Shown one piece after another: positions 1-6,888 of a stretch of 38,874 nt of DNA. The notes below the pieces were generated by a model. That model had not been told where the DNA came from. It saw only the letters and a list, made by a program, of their open reading frames with translations, and made no database searches. The stretch is from Candidatus Coliplasma caballi (GTDB lineage Bacteria > Bacillota > Clostridia > Oscillospirales > CAG-382), in NCBI GenBank assembly GCA_018065365.1, contig JAGHTH010000137.1:1-38874 (forward strand), read 5' to 3'. The position numbers and the translations under genes are program-made. Positions within the stretch are counted from its first letter, which is position 1, and every line of letters starts with the position of its first letter.

Positions 1-619
1 CCGTGCTGTCTTTTTCCACACCGGCGTGCTTTTCGACGAAATCGTAGCCGTTTAAGATCTCCGTTCCGGGAAAGTCCTCGTGCGTCCGGTCAACGCCGGT
101 GTCCAGCACCGCGACGACGATCTCCGGCGAAGCGGTCGCGTTGCTCCAGACCGCCGGGAGTTTGAGAAATTCATACTCCGGAAGTCCGGCGACGACCATC
201 GGATCGTCCGGCAGCGACGCCGTTTCGAGCGTCCGGTCGGCGCAGCAGTACAACAGGTCTCCGCCCGCTTCCGCTTCGAACGCGGAAACGTTTTCCAGAA
301 CAAGAGAAAACACTTTTTCGGACGCGCCGGAAAGCAGTTCCCCGTCTTTTCCGCGCAGCAGTTCGCGGATGCGTTCCTCCGGAACGCCGTCGGCAAAACG
401 AACGATAAACCGCTCGCCGTCGGAGCGGGTTTCACTCACTTCGCGGAACGTTTTTCGGGGCTGCGTTCCGGGCAAAAGTGCCTCGGAAATCGCCGTTTCC
501 CGTGCAAGATCTTCCGCGTGGAACAAAGAAAGGCAACGGCTCTCCGCCCCCGTTCCGCCAAACGCGAAAAACGGGAGTACGAGAACAGTTGCCATGATCC
601 ACGCAAACAACCTTTTCAT
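1..619 (-). CDS. S8 (subtilisin-family) serine protease, N-terminal part
   Basis: A secreted subtilase whose 3' end is cut off by the window edge; 206 codons are visible without a stop. Residues 1-25 form a signal peptide (MKRLF then a hydrophobic stretch through LVLPFFAF). Residues about 68-125 look like an I9-type propeptide (RFIVRFADGVP). The catalytic domain starts near residue 165, with the Asp-box VVAVLDTGVDRTHEDF whose catalytic Asp is residue 173; the His and Ser boxes lie outside the window. The ATG overlaps the stop of trmN6 as ATGA, so translation is probably coupled. It is the last visible gene of the ferredoxin-trmN6 unit. The family is well established from the Asp box; substrate and maturation are unknown. 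Confidence 0.9.
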   Translation of the reverse strand, partial: MKRLFAWIMATVLVLPFFAFGGTGAESRCLSLFHAEDLARETAISEALLPGTQPRKTFREVSETRSDGERFIVRFADGVPEERIRELLRGKDGELLSGASEKVFSLVLENVSAFEAEAGGDLLYCCADRTLETASLPDDPMVVAGLPEYEFLKLPAVWSNATASPEIVVAVLDTGVDRTHEDFPGTEILNGYDFVEKHAGVEKDST

Positions 620-1377
620 GTTCCTCTGCGATCCCCAAACAGTTGATAGACTTCCGCAAGCCGCTCGCTTTCCTCCCGGTGCAAGCGGTCGCGGTATAAG
701 CAGAACGGCGGTTCTGCGATCAGCCCCTCGGAAGCGTCCTTTTTCGCGTCGAGAAGCAGCAAACACGGTTTTTCTTCCGCGGACGGATACACCAGCCGCA
801 GCCGTTTCGGCTCCAGACGGTTGGCTTTCAGCGCCGCGATCAGCGTCGCCATACGATCCGGCAGATACAGGCAGAAGAAATTGCCGCCCTCACGCAAAGC
901 GCGGGAAGCCGCTTCCGCGAGCTGCTCTGCGGTCAGGCAGTCGTCGTGCCACGCCAGCCGCTTTTCGTCCGCAAGATTCTGCTTGCCCGCCCCGGCGCGC
1001 AGATAGGGCGGATTGCAAACGATCGCCGACACGCTGCCGGCGGGCAGAAAATCATTCTTTTCGCGCAGATCGCCGCAAAAAACGCGGACGCGGTCGGAAA
1101 AACCGTTTTCCGCAAAGTTCCGCTCCGCAAGCGCGGCGTACGCGTCCTGCAATTCCACCGCGAGAAAATTGCTCTTGCATCCCGCGGAGAGCAATAACAG
1201 CGGCAGGACTCCGCTGCCGGTTCCGAAATCGGCGCAAAGCCCTCTCCGAAGCTTCGGAAGCGCAAAAGCGGACAGCAGCAAAGCGTCCGTTCCGAAACGG
1301 ATGCCGCTTCTATATTCGCGCAGCGTAACGCCGCCGTTGACGGTGGTTACGACCGTTTCCGCATCCGAAACGTTCAT
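616..1377 (-). CDS. trmN6: tRNA1(Val) (adenine(37)-N6)-methyltransferase-like (TrmN6/YfiC)
   Basis: A 253-residue SAM-dependent methyltransferase of the YfiC/TrmN6 type, which methylates N6 of A37 in tRNA1(Val) in E. coli; the exact tRNA target here is inferred. Visible motifs are the SAM-binding loop DFGTGSG (residues 50-56) and the amino-methyltransferase motif NPPY (122-125), which holds the target adenine. The N-terminal RFGTDALLLSAFA is typical of the family. A Shine-Dalgarno GAGGGAG precedes the ATG. The stop overlaps the start of the downstream S8 protease. The ferredoxin gene lies 90 bases upstream on the same strand. Confidence 0.85.
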   Translation of the reverse strand: MNVSDAETVVTTVNGGVTLREYRSGIRFGTDALLLSAFALPKLRRGLCADFGTGSGVLPLLLLSAGCKSNFLAVELQDAYAALAERNFAENGFSDRVRVFCGDLREKNDFLPAGSVSAIVCNPPYLRAGAGKQNLADEKRLAWHDDCLTAEQLAEAASRALREGGNFFCLYLPDRMATLIAALKANRLEPKRLRLVYPSAEEKPCLLLLDAKKDASEGLIAEPPFCLYRDRLHREESERLAEVYQLFGDRRGT

Positions 1378-1407
1378 TTGCTCTCCCTCTTTCTCCGCTT
1401 CGAGAAA

Positions 1408-1439
1408 ATGCGTCCCATGGAATGCTCCACGGAACGCAT
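1408..1439 (-). terminator. possible weak terminator hairpin after the ferredoxin gene
   Basis: Arms ATGCGT (1408-1413) and ACGCAT (1434-1439) enclose an inner TGGA/TCCA stem with an ATGC loop. Read on the minus strand the outer arm is followed by TTTTCTC. It lies between ferredoxin and trmN6 and could partly separate their expression. The stem is interrupted, so this is tentative. Confidence 0.25.
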
Positions 1440-1467
1440 CTCCGTCTGTTTTCTTTTGAGTTCCCGC

Positions 1468-1644
1468 TCAGTTTGCCTTGGGAGCTTCAACCGGGCAAAC
1501 GCCGGCGCAAGCGCCGCACTCCAGGCAGGCATCGGGGTTGATCTCATACTTGCCGTCTTCGCCGCAGGAAATAGCGCCTACGGGGCATTCGCCTTCGCAA
1601 GAGCCGCAGCCGAGGCAAGCGTCTTTGTCAATCATGTAAGCCAT
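1468..1644 (-). CDS. 2[4Fe-4S] ferredoxin
   Basis: A 58-residue clostridial-type ferredoxin, a soluble electron carrier for anaerobic redox enzymes. It has two complete cluster-binding motifs CxxCxxCxxxC: C10, C13, C16, C20 and C40, C43, C46, C50, with Pro after the last Cys of each (CPVGA and CPVEA). An extra C27 lies between the motifs. Length matches the family (about 55-60 residues). The start ATG at 1644 is fixed by GGAGG about 10 bases upstream. A sigma-A-like promoter lies at 1677-1705, so this is the first gene of the unit leading into trmN6 and the protease. The abundance of ferredoxin-dependent enzymes in anaerobes fits a strict anaerobe; its redox partner is not in this window. Confidence 0.95.
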   Translation of the reverse strand: MAYMIDKDACLGCGSCEGECPVGAISCGEDGKYEINPDACLECGACAGVCPVEAPKAN

Positions 1645-1676
1645 ATCAAAATACCTCCGTCTAACATTGTATGATT

Positions 1677-1705
1677 ATCATATCACATTTTTTTCGCTTT
1701 TGCAA
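1677..1705 (-). promoter_or_regulatory. sigma-A promoter of the ferredoxin unit
   Basis: On the minus strand: -35 TTGCAA (1705-1700), a 17-base spacer, then -10 TATGAT (1682-1677) with an upstream TG (extended -10). The ATG of the ferredoxin lies 33 bases downstream of the -10. Confidence 0.65.
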
Positions 1706-1762
1706 GAGGAAAAACGCATTTTTTCAAAAGAAAACGCTTTTTTCTTCCTTTTATGCCCGACA

Positions 1763-2707
1763 TTATCGGTCAAAGTCCTTGAACTCCTTGATGGTCGTTC
1801 TGCTCGAGTACGCGATATCCTTGCGATCGTACTCGGCAAAGCGGAACAGATCGCTGCCGTATTCCGTGAGGAACTCCGTCGTAAGATCGGTTTTCGCGTG
1901 TTTGAACAGCCCGATCGTTCTCGCCGGATCGGCTTCCAGAACGGCTCGCTGCTCGTTGACGATCTGCGTCATCAGCATCGAATACATCGTGAGCAGCATC
2001 GAATTCATCTTCTGCCCGCCGTCGCCTGCGTTGAGGCGGTAGTATTCGAGGATGATCCCCAGCGTTTCCTTGTTGAGTCCGACGCGGCCGGCATCCACGT
2101 GGCGATAGTAATCCGCCGGGAGCGCTTCGCCGGGAACGGACTCGTAATCTTCGTATTTGGGGTTTTTATAGTCGATTTCGGTTTTGAGATTGAAATAAGG
2201 TGCGCTCATTCCGGCAATCATATCGGATAGGGAGTCCGGCGTCAGCGTAAGGAAGAAATCCGCGTTGCAGCCGGTCAGCGCCAAAATCATCTCGGACGCC
2301 TGCGCACCGCTGACCATTCCGAACATATCCGAGATCGGCACGGACGCGCCGACGTCGTTGTACAGGGTAGTCGAAACCGGAATGTCGCAGAACGCCACCG
2401 CCTCGCTGTCGAGGTTGTAGCGCAGATAGCGAACGCCGATGACGCTTCCGTCGTCGTTCTTGTAGATCAGCAGTCCGCCGATCGAGCCGCGGACACGCCC
2501 GACGGGATCGGAAATTTCAATCGTGCCGGACGTGGTCTCCCGCTCGGACTCCGTTCCGGAAAAATCGACGGGATCTTCGGACTCGTCCTCATGCTCCGCG
2601 GTGGGAAGCATCGACACCAATTTCGGATAAAACACGTATCCCAGAACGCCGAACACGATCAGCGCAATGAGGAACGTGATGAAAAAATTACGCATGGATG
2701 AGATCAA
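1763..2707 (-). CDS. membrane-anchored extracytoplasmic protein, remote LCP (LytR-CpsA-Psr)-like
   Basis: A 314-residue protein with one N-terminal membrane segment (about residues 7-32, FFITFLIALIVFGVLGYVFY) and a long outside domain. The domain pattern (DGSVIGVRYLRYNLDSEAVAFCDIP, then GAQASEMILALTGCNADFFL, then a late helix with LEYYR and repeated MxxxLL) resembles the fold order of LCP cell-wall ligases. The arginines and acidic residues expected in active LCP enzymes (for example an SIPRDT-type motif) are not evident, so it may be a non-catalytic relative or unrelated. The TTG start at 2707 is chosen because GGGAGG lies 8 bases before it; an in-frame ATG at 2695 would be 20 bases away. 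It stands alone under its own promoter, divergent from two solute-binding lipoproteins. Confidence 0.6.
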   Translation of the reverse strand: MISSMRNFFITFLIALIVFGVLGYVFYPKLVSMLPTAEHEDESEDPVDFSGTESERETTSGTIEISDPVGRVRGSIGGLLIYKNDDGSVIGVRYLRYNLDSEAVAFCDIPVSTTLYNDVGASVPISDMFGMVSGAQASEMILALTGCNADFFLTLTPDSLSDMIAGMSAPYFNLKTEIDYKNPKYEDYESVPGEALPADYYRHVDAGRVGLNKETLGIILEYYRLNAGDGGQKMNSMLLTMYSMLMTQIVNEQRAVLEADPARTIGLFKHAKTDLTTEFLTEYGSDLFRFAEYDRKDIAYSSRTTIKEFKDFDR

Positions 2708-2740
2708 AACGGTTTCCTCCCGAACGTTTGGAATGATGAG

Positions 2741-2764
2741 GAAAAAGCGTAACGCCGCTTTTTC
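2741..2764 (-). promoter_or_regulatory. terminator-like hairpin in the 5' leader of the LCP-like gene
   Basis: Arms GAAAAAGCG (2741-2749) and CGCTTTTTC (2756-2764) form a perfect 9-bp stem with a 6-base loop. It lies about 30-50 bases after the expected transcription start and before the Shine-Dalgarno. The A-tract/GC/T-tract layout is that of an intrinsic terminator, so it could attenuate the gene. Confidence 0.5.
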
Positions 2765-2799
2765 GGTCAGGTCGGATCAAAAAGTTTCGGTTTTGGCTT

Positions 2800-2828
2800 A
2801 TTATACACTATTTTTTTCTGTTTGTCAA
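2800..2828 (-). promoter_or_regulatory. consensus sigma-A promoter of the LCP-like gene
   Basis: On the minus strand: -35 TTGACA (2828-2823), 17-base spacer, -10 TATAAT (2805-2800). Both hexamers match the consensus perfectly. The start site is expected near 2793, giving a leader of about 86 bases. Confidence 0.85.
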
Positions 2829-2840
2829 TCGCTTTCTTGC

Positions 2841-2869
2841 TTGACATTTGAAAGAAAATAGATTATAAT
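2841..2869 (+). promoter_or_regulatory. consensus sigma-A promoter of the solute-binding lipoprotein pair
   Basis: -35 TTGACA (2841-2846), 17-base spacer, -10 TATAAT (2864-2869), both perfect. Only 12 bases separate its -35 from the -35 of the divergent promoter. The leader to the ATG at 2936 is about 60 bases and carries a good Shine-Dalgarno AAAGGAG (2921-2927). Confidence 0.88.
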
Positions 2870-2935
2870 GTAAGCAGACTCGTTTCGGATGTCGGAACGG
2901 GCCGAAAATCTTTCCAAACAAAAGGAGATTACGAC

Positions 2936-4432
2936 ATGAGCATTTCCAAGAAATTCCTCGTTCTGCTGCTGGCTCTTGCCATTCTTTGCCTGCCCGTTCT
3001 TTCGGCATGCGGAGACGACGAGCCGACGGATCAATCCGAGGGAAGCACCGTTTCCGGAGAAGTTTCCGAGAACCCCGCTTCCAATGATATCATCCCCGAA
3101 GTGATCGATCTTCGCCAGCGCCAGATCAACGTCTATTGCGCGAACTGGAATACGGCGTCGATCACCGGCTTCACGGGCGAGATCATTTATTCCACCGAAG
3201 AAAATGAAGCCACGATGATCGATACGCAGAAAAAAGCAGTCATCGATTGGATCGAAGAAAACTATGATTGTTATATCGACGGTGTCCGCGAGACCTCCGG
3301 CAGCTACGTCAATAACGTAAAGAACATGGTCGTAACCGGTGTTTACTCCTACGACATCCTGTTCCACGGGCTCAACACGCTCGCGGGTCTGGCGGTCAAC
3401 GACTACCTGGAAGACCTGAACGGCATTTCGACGCTGCACCTTTCGAACTCCTGGTGGGATCAGCATTCCGTCGAGGATCTTTCCATCGCCAACCATCTCT
3501 ACATGGTCTGCGGCGACATCAACACCTTCGATAACATCGGTACCTGGGTCATGCTGTTCAACAAGAACCTCAAAAACGAGTACAACATTACCGAAGATTT
3601 CTATGCGCTCGCGAGAAACAGAGAGTGGACGCTCGATCGTTTCATGGAGATCTGCAAAGGTCATACGTTTGAATCGAACGAACCCGCCGGTCTGGACGAG
3701 GGCGACAACTGGGCGTTCGGTACCGAATTGTACAACCTGTACGTTACGGCGATCGCGGGCGGCATCAAGATCGCGGAAAAAGACGACAACGATATGCCTT
3801 ACCTGACCGTCGAAAACCGCAAGTCCGAAACGTTCAGCGCATTGCAGAAGACGGTCGATTTCTACCGCAACAGCGGCGACGTCTTGGTTGCCAATACTGC
3901 CGAGTGGCAGGCAAAATACGGCTCCGACTGCTTCAACCAGACCGTGTTCAAGGCGTTCAAGGAAGGCAGACAGCTGTTCTACGAGTGCGGTCTGCTGCAC
4001 GTCGCATCGTTCCGTGAAATGGACGACGAATTCGGCATCCTGCCGATCCCGATGACTTTTGCGGATCAGGACGATTACCACACCACCGTTTCGACCGGCA
4101 ACGCGTCCTTCATGGCGCTGCCCAAGGGCATTACGGAAGTGGAAGACCTCGGCACCGTGATCGAAGCGATCGCGATGAAGTCCAAAGAGCTCGTTACCCC
4201 CGAATTCTACGAGAAACAGCTCAAATACCGCGATACCCGCGATGACGAATCCGCGGAAATGCTCGACATCATCTTCTCTACCAGATCGTTTGACGTCGGC
4301 GCGGCATACAGTTGGGGACTTTCTCTGTACACCAAACTCGACACCGACTTTGAATCCCGTTTCGACGCGGAACTCGATTCGATCAAAATGACGATGGAGG
4401 AAACCGTCGAGACCTTCCGTCTGAGAAGCTGA
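2936..4432 (+). CDS. extracellular solute-binding lipoprotein (paralogue 1)
   Basis: A 498-residue lipoprotein resembling the substrate-binding component of carbohydrate ABC importers (family 1 type). The signal peptide MSISKKFLVLLLALA ends in the lipobox LSAC with lipidated Cys25, followed by an acidic Ser/Glu-rich linker to about residue 50. The domain has the conserved stretch SNSWWDQHSVEDLSIANHLY, then GDINTFDNIG and AGGIKI. It is a close paralogue of the next gene and a distant one of the gene at 11661. No permease or ATPase gene is near, so it must use transporter parts encoded elsewhere or act as a sensor or scavenger. Strong promoter, strong ribosome site and a C-rich codon choice (GAC, AAC) suggest high expression. 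The ligand cannot be told from sequence. Confidence 0.85.
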   Translation: MSISKKFLVLLLALAILCLPVLSACGDDEPTDQSEGSTVSGEVSENPASNDIIPEVIDLRQRQINVYCANWNTASITGFTGEIIYSTEENEATMIDTQKKAVIDWIEENYDCYIDGVRETSGSYVNNVKNMVVTGVYSYDILFHGLNTLAGLAVNDYLEDLNGISTLHLSNSWWDQHSVEDLSIANHLYMVCGDINTFDNIGTWVMLFNKNLKNEYNITEDFYALARNREWTLDRFMEICKGHTFESNEPAGLDEGDNWAFGTELYNLYVTAIAGGIKIAEKDDNDMPYLTVENRKSETFSALQKTVDFYRNSGDVLVANTAEWQAKYGSDCFNQTVFKAFKEGRQLFYECGLLHVASFREMDDEFGILPIPMTFADQDDYHTTVSTGNASFMALPKGITEVEDLGTVIEAIAMKSKELVTPEFYEKQLKYRDTRDDESAEMLDIIFSTRSFDVGAAYSWGLSLYTKLDTDFESRFDAELDSIKMTMEETVETFRLRS

Positions 4433-4465
4433 TTTTCCGATCCGCAAAAAAGAAAGCGTGAACCC

Positions 4466-5950
4466 ATGAAAACAAGAAACATTTTAATCGCATTGCTCCT
4501 TGTTTCCCTGCTGGCGACGTTCTGTGCCTGCGGCGAAACGGGCGACACCTCCTCGGAGCCGCCCACTACGTCGGAGGAGACCTCGGAAGCTCCCGAAGAC
4601 ACCAACATTTATCCTGAAGTGATCGACCTGCTCGGCAGAGAGATCAACGTTCTCTGCTGGGACTGGGGCGCCGGCTCCAACTCCATCCTCGGCTACACGG
4701 GCGAGATCCTGTACAGCACCGAGGACAGAGCGACCGCGGTCGATACCGCCAAGGCGGCGGTCATTGACTGGGTGGAAGACACCTATCACTGCACGATCGG
4801 CGGCATTCTGGATTCTTCCGCCGACCCGCAGCAGACCGTGATGAATATGCTGACGACCGGGCTTTACAACTACGACATCCTGTTCCAGAATTCCACCAGA
4901 TTGTCCGGAATGGTTACCAACAATCTGCTGACCGATCTGAACAGCATCCCGACGCTCCACCTCTCGAACAGTTGGTGGGATCAGAACTCCGTGCAGGATC
5001 TTTCCATCGCAAACCACCTGTACTACGTCTGCGGCGATATCAACACCTACGACAACCTCGGAACGTGGTGCATCCTGTTCAACAAAGACCTCAAGGAAGC
5101 CATGAACATTGAGGAGGACTTCTATCAGACCGTCAAGGACGGCGGCTGGACGTTCGATCATTTCATGGAGATCTGCAAAGACGTTACGCACGAATCCGAC
5201 GGTACGCCCGGCATCAACGAGCTGGACACCTGGGCATTCGGCACCGAGACCTACAATATGTACGTTCAGGTCCTTGCAGGCGGCATCAAGATCGTCGAGA
5301 AAGACGACAATGATCTCCCCTTCTTCACGGTCGAGAAGCGTACCGAAGAAACCTACAACGCGCTGACCAAGATCGTGGACTTCTACAAGAGCGCGGACGT
5401 CATGGTCGCCAACGACGGCACCTACAATTCCAAGTACACGAACGTTTGGGAAGGCACCGTCCACAAGGCGTTCATTGAAGGGCGCGAGCTGTTCTACGAG
5501 TGCGGACTGATCAACGTAGCGTCGTTCCGCCGGATGGACAACGAATTCGGCATCCTGCCCGTTCCGATGACCTTTGATGGTCAGGACCGTTTCTACCACA
5601 CCGTTTCGAGCGACAACTCCTCCTACCTTGCCATTCCGTTCGGTGTTCCGAACGAGGAGGACCTCGGCGTCGTGATCGAAGCCATTTCGATGAAATCGAA
5701 AGAACTCGTTACCCCCGAATTCTACGACATTCAGCTCAAATACCGCGACGCGCGCGACGACGAGTCCGCCGAAATGCTCGATCTGATTTTTGCGACCAGA
5801 TCGTTCGACCTCGGCAGCGCGTTCCGCTGGGGCAACATTCTCGGACAGTACATGACGCTTGACAGCAACTTCGCTTCCCGTTTCGACTCGGCGCTGATCG
5901 CAGCAAACACCGCGATGCAGAACACGATCGATTCGATCAAGATCAGCTGA
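4466..5950 (+). CDS. extracellular solute-binding lipoprotein (paralogue 2)
   Basis: A 494-residue tandem paralogue of the preceding protein. The signal peptide ends at FCAC with the likely lipidated Cys22, followed by a Thr/Ser/Glu-rich linker. It shares SNSWWDQNSVQDLSIANHLYY, GDINTYDNLGTW, CGLINVASFRRMDNEFGILP and a near-identical C-terminal block (KSKELVTPEFYDIQLKYRDA) with paralogue 1, while the region right after the lipobox differs. The gap from the first gene is only 33 bases and the Shine-Dalgarno is weak (GAAAG), so it is probably co-transcribed. The pair looks like a recent tandem duplication with some divergence in ligand-facing parts. The ligand is unknown. Confidence 0.85.
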   Translation: MKTRNILIALLLVSLLATFCACGETGDTSSEPPTTSEETSEAPEDTNIYPEVIDLLGREINVLCWDWGAGSNSILGYTGEILYSTEDRATAVDTAKAAVIDWVEDTYHCTIGGILDSSADPQQTVMNMLTTGLYNYDILFQNSTRLSGMVTNNLLTDLNSIPTLHLSNSWWDQNSVQDLSIANHLYYVCGDINTYDNLGTWCILFNKDLKEAMNIEEDFYQTVKDGGWTFDHFMEICKDVTHESDGTPGINELDTWAFGTETYNMYVQVLAGGIKIVEKDDNDLPFFTVEKRTEETYNALTKIVDFYKSADVMVANDGTYNSKYTNVWEGTVHKAFIEGRELFYECGLINVASFRRMDNEFGILPVPMTFDGQDRFYHTVSSDNSSYLAIPFGVPNEEDLGVVIEAISMKSKELVTPEFYDIQLKYRDARDDESAEMLDLIFATRSFDLGSAFRWGNILGQYMTLDSNFASRFDSALIAANTAMQNTIDSIKIS

Positions 5951-5991
5951 CGACAGAAAAAACAAAATAAGTAAAAAAGATCGGATTTTGA

Positions 5992-6021
5992 AAAAAGCAT
6001 TTTTGAATTTCTCTGCTTTTT
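5992..6021 (+). terminator. A/T-rich terminator-like hairpin after the lipoprotein pair
   Basis: Arms AAAAAGCA (5992-5999) and TGCTTTTT (6014-6021) with a 14-base loop. The stem is poor in G+C, so termination may be partial. No separate promoter for uppP is evident, which would fit readthrough. Confidence 0.4.
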
Positions 6022-6041
6022 GACAAAGGATCTGATCTGAT

Positions 6042-6857
6042 TTGACTACACTGCAAGCCGTTTTTTACGGAATTCTTCAGGGATTGGCGGAATTTCTGCC
6101 GATCTCCAGTTCCGGCCATCTCGCGTTGGCACATACGTTTTTCGGGGCGTCGGATGCGGAGCATCTCGCATTCGACGTCCTGCTCCATTTTGCCACCCTG
6201 CTTTCGATCGCGGTTTCGTTCCGAAAAGACGTTTCGGCGCTGTTCGGCGGCGGGTTGTCCGTCGCGGCAAGGGTGTTTCGCAGAACGAAGGAGCCGCTTT
6301 CCGACAGAGAGCGCCTGTTCCTGTATCTCTGCGCCGCTTCCGTACCTCTTTTGCCCGCTTCGCTCTTTGCAGACCGGATCGAAGCGTTGGGCCGCAGCGC
6401 CGTCCTTGTCGGTACGCTGTTGATCTGCAACGGTATCCTGCTGCTCGTTTCGGACGCGCTCCCCGCCGGGACACGCCGCCCGGAGCGGTTAGGAGTTCCG
6501 CGCGCCCTGTTTATCGGCTGCACACAGACGTTCGGGATCCTGCCCGGCATCTCGCGTTCCGGCTCGACGATCACGGGCGGAAGGATCGGCGGACTAAACG
6601 GAGAGAGCGCCGTCCGGTTTTCGTTTTTACTTTCGATCCCCGCCGTGCTGGGCGCTTCCGTACTCGAACTCCCCTCGTTTTTCGCGCACGGGATCGAGCC
6701 CGCCATGCGCCTTCCCTGCCTGGTCGGTTTTCTGACCGCGTTTTTCACGGGGCTGGGCGCAATCCGGCTTTTGCGTTTCTGTTCGGAACGCAGGGGCTTT
6801 ACGTATTTCGGTTTGTACACAATCGCAATCGGGCTGATCGCCGTTCTGATCGGCTGA
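6042..6857 (+). CDS. uppP: undecaprenyl-diphosphatase UppP (BacA)
   Basis: An integral membrane phosphatase that converts undecaprenyl pyrophosphate to undecaprenyl phosphate, recycling the lipid carrier for peptidoglycan and giving bacitracin tolerance. At 271 residues it has the family length and many hydrophobic segments. The two signature motifs are present: GLAEFLPISSSGH (Glu17, Ser22-24, His26) and GISRSGST (Arg172). The start is TTG at 6042, because the first motif normally lies about 15-25 residues from the start and no ATG fits; AAAGGA lies 11 bases upstream. ftsK follows after 31 bases, tying it to cell-envelope and division functions. Confidence 0.95.
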   Translation: MTTLQAVFYGILQGLAEFLPISSSGHLALAHTFFGASDAEHLAFDVLLHFATLLSIAVSFRKDVSALFGGGLSVAARVFRRTKEPLSDRERLFLYLCAASVPLLPASLFADRIEALGRSAVLVGTLLICNGILLLVSDALPAGTRRPERLGVPRALFIGCTQTFGILPGISRSGSTITGGRIGGLNGESAVRFSFLLSIPAVLGASVLELPSFFAHGIEPAMRLPCLVGFLTAFFTGLGAIRLLRFCSERRGFTYFGLYTIAIGLIAVLIG

Positions 6858-6888
6858 ATGCGCAAAATAAATCAAAGGAATCAAGCAA

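Noticed and set aside
99..1328. A 409-residue plus-strand frame over the protease and trmN6
   Set aside because: Arg/Ser/Pro-rich shadow; both minus-strand genes beneath it have catalytic motifs.
2825..4447. A 540-residue minus-strand frame opposite the first lipoprotein, with similar ones opposite the second and third
   Set aside because: Antisense shadows of well-supported lipoprotein genes; their likeness to each other only mirrors the sense paralogy.
6020..6047. TTGACA at 6020-6025 as a promoter for uppP
   Set aside because: A 17-base spacer would place the -10 within the first codons of uppP and no TATAAT-like hexamer is there.
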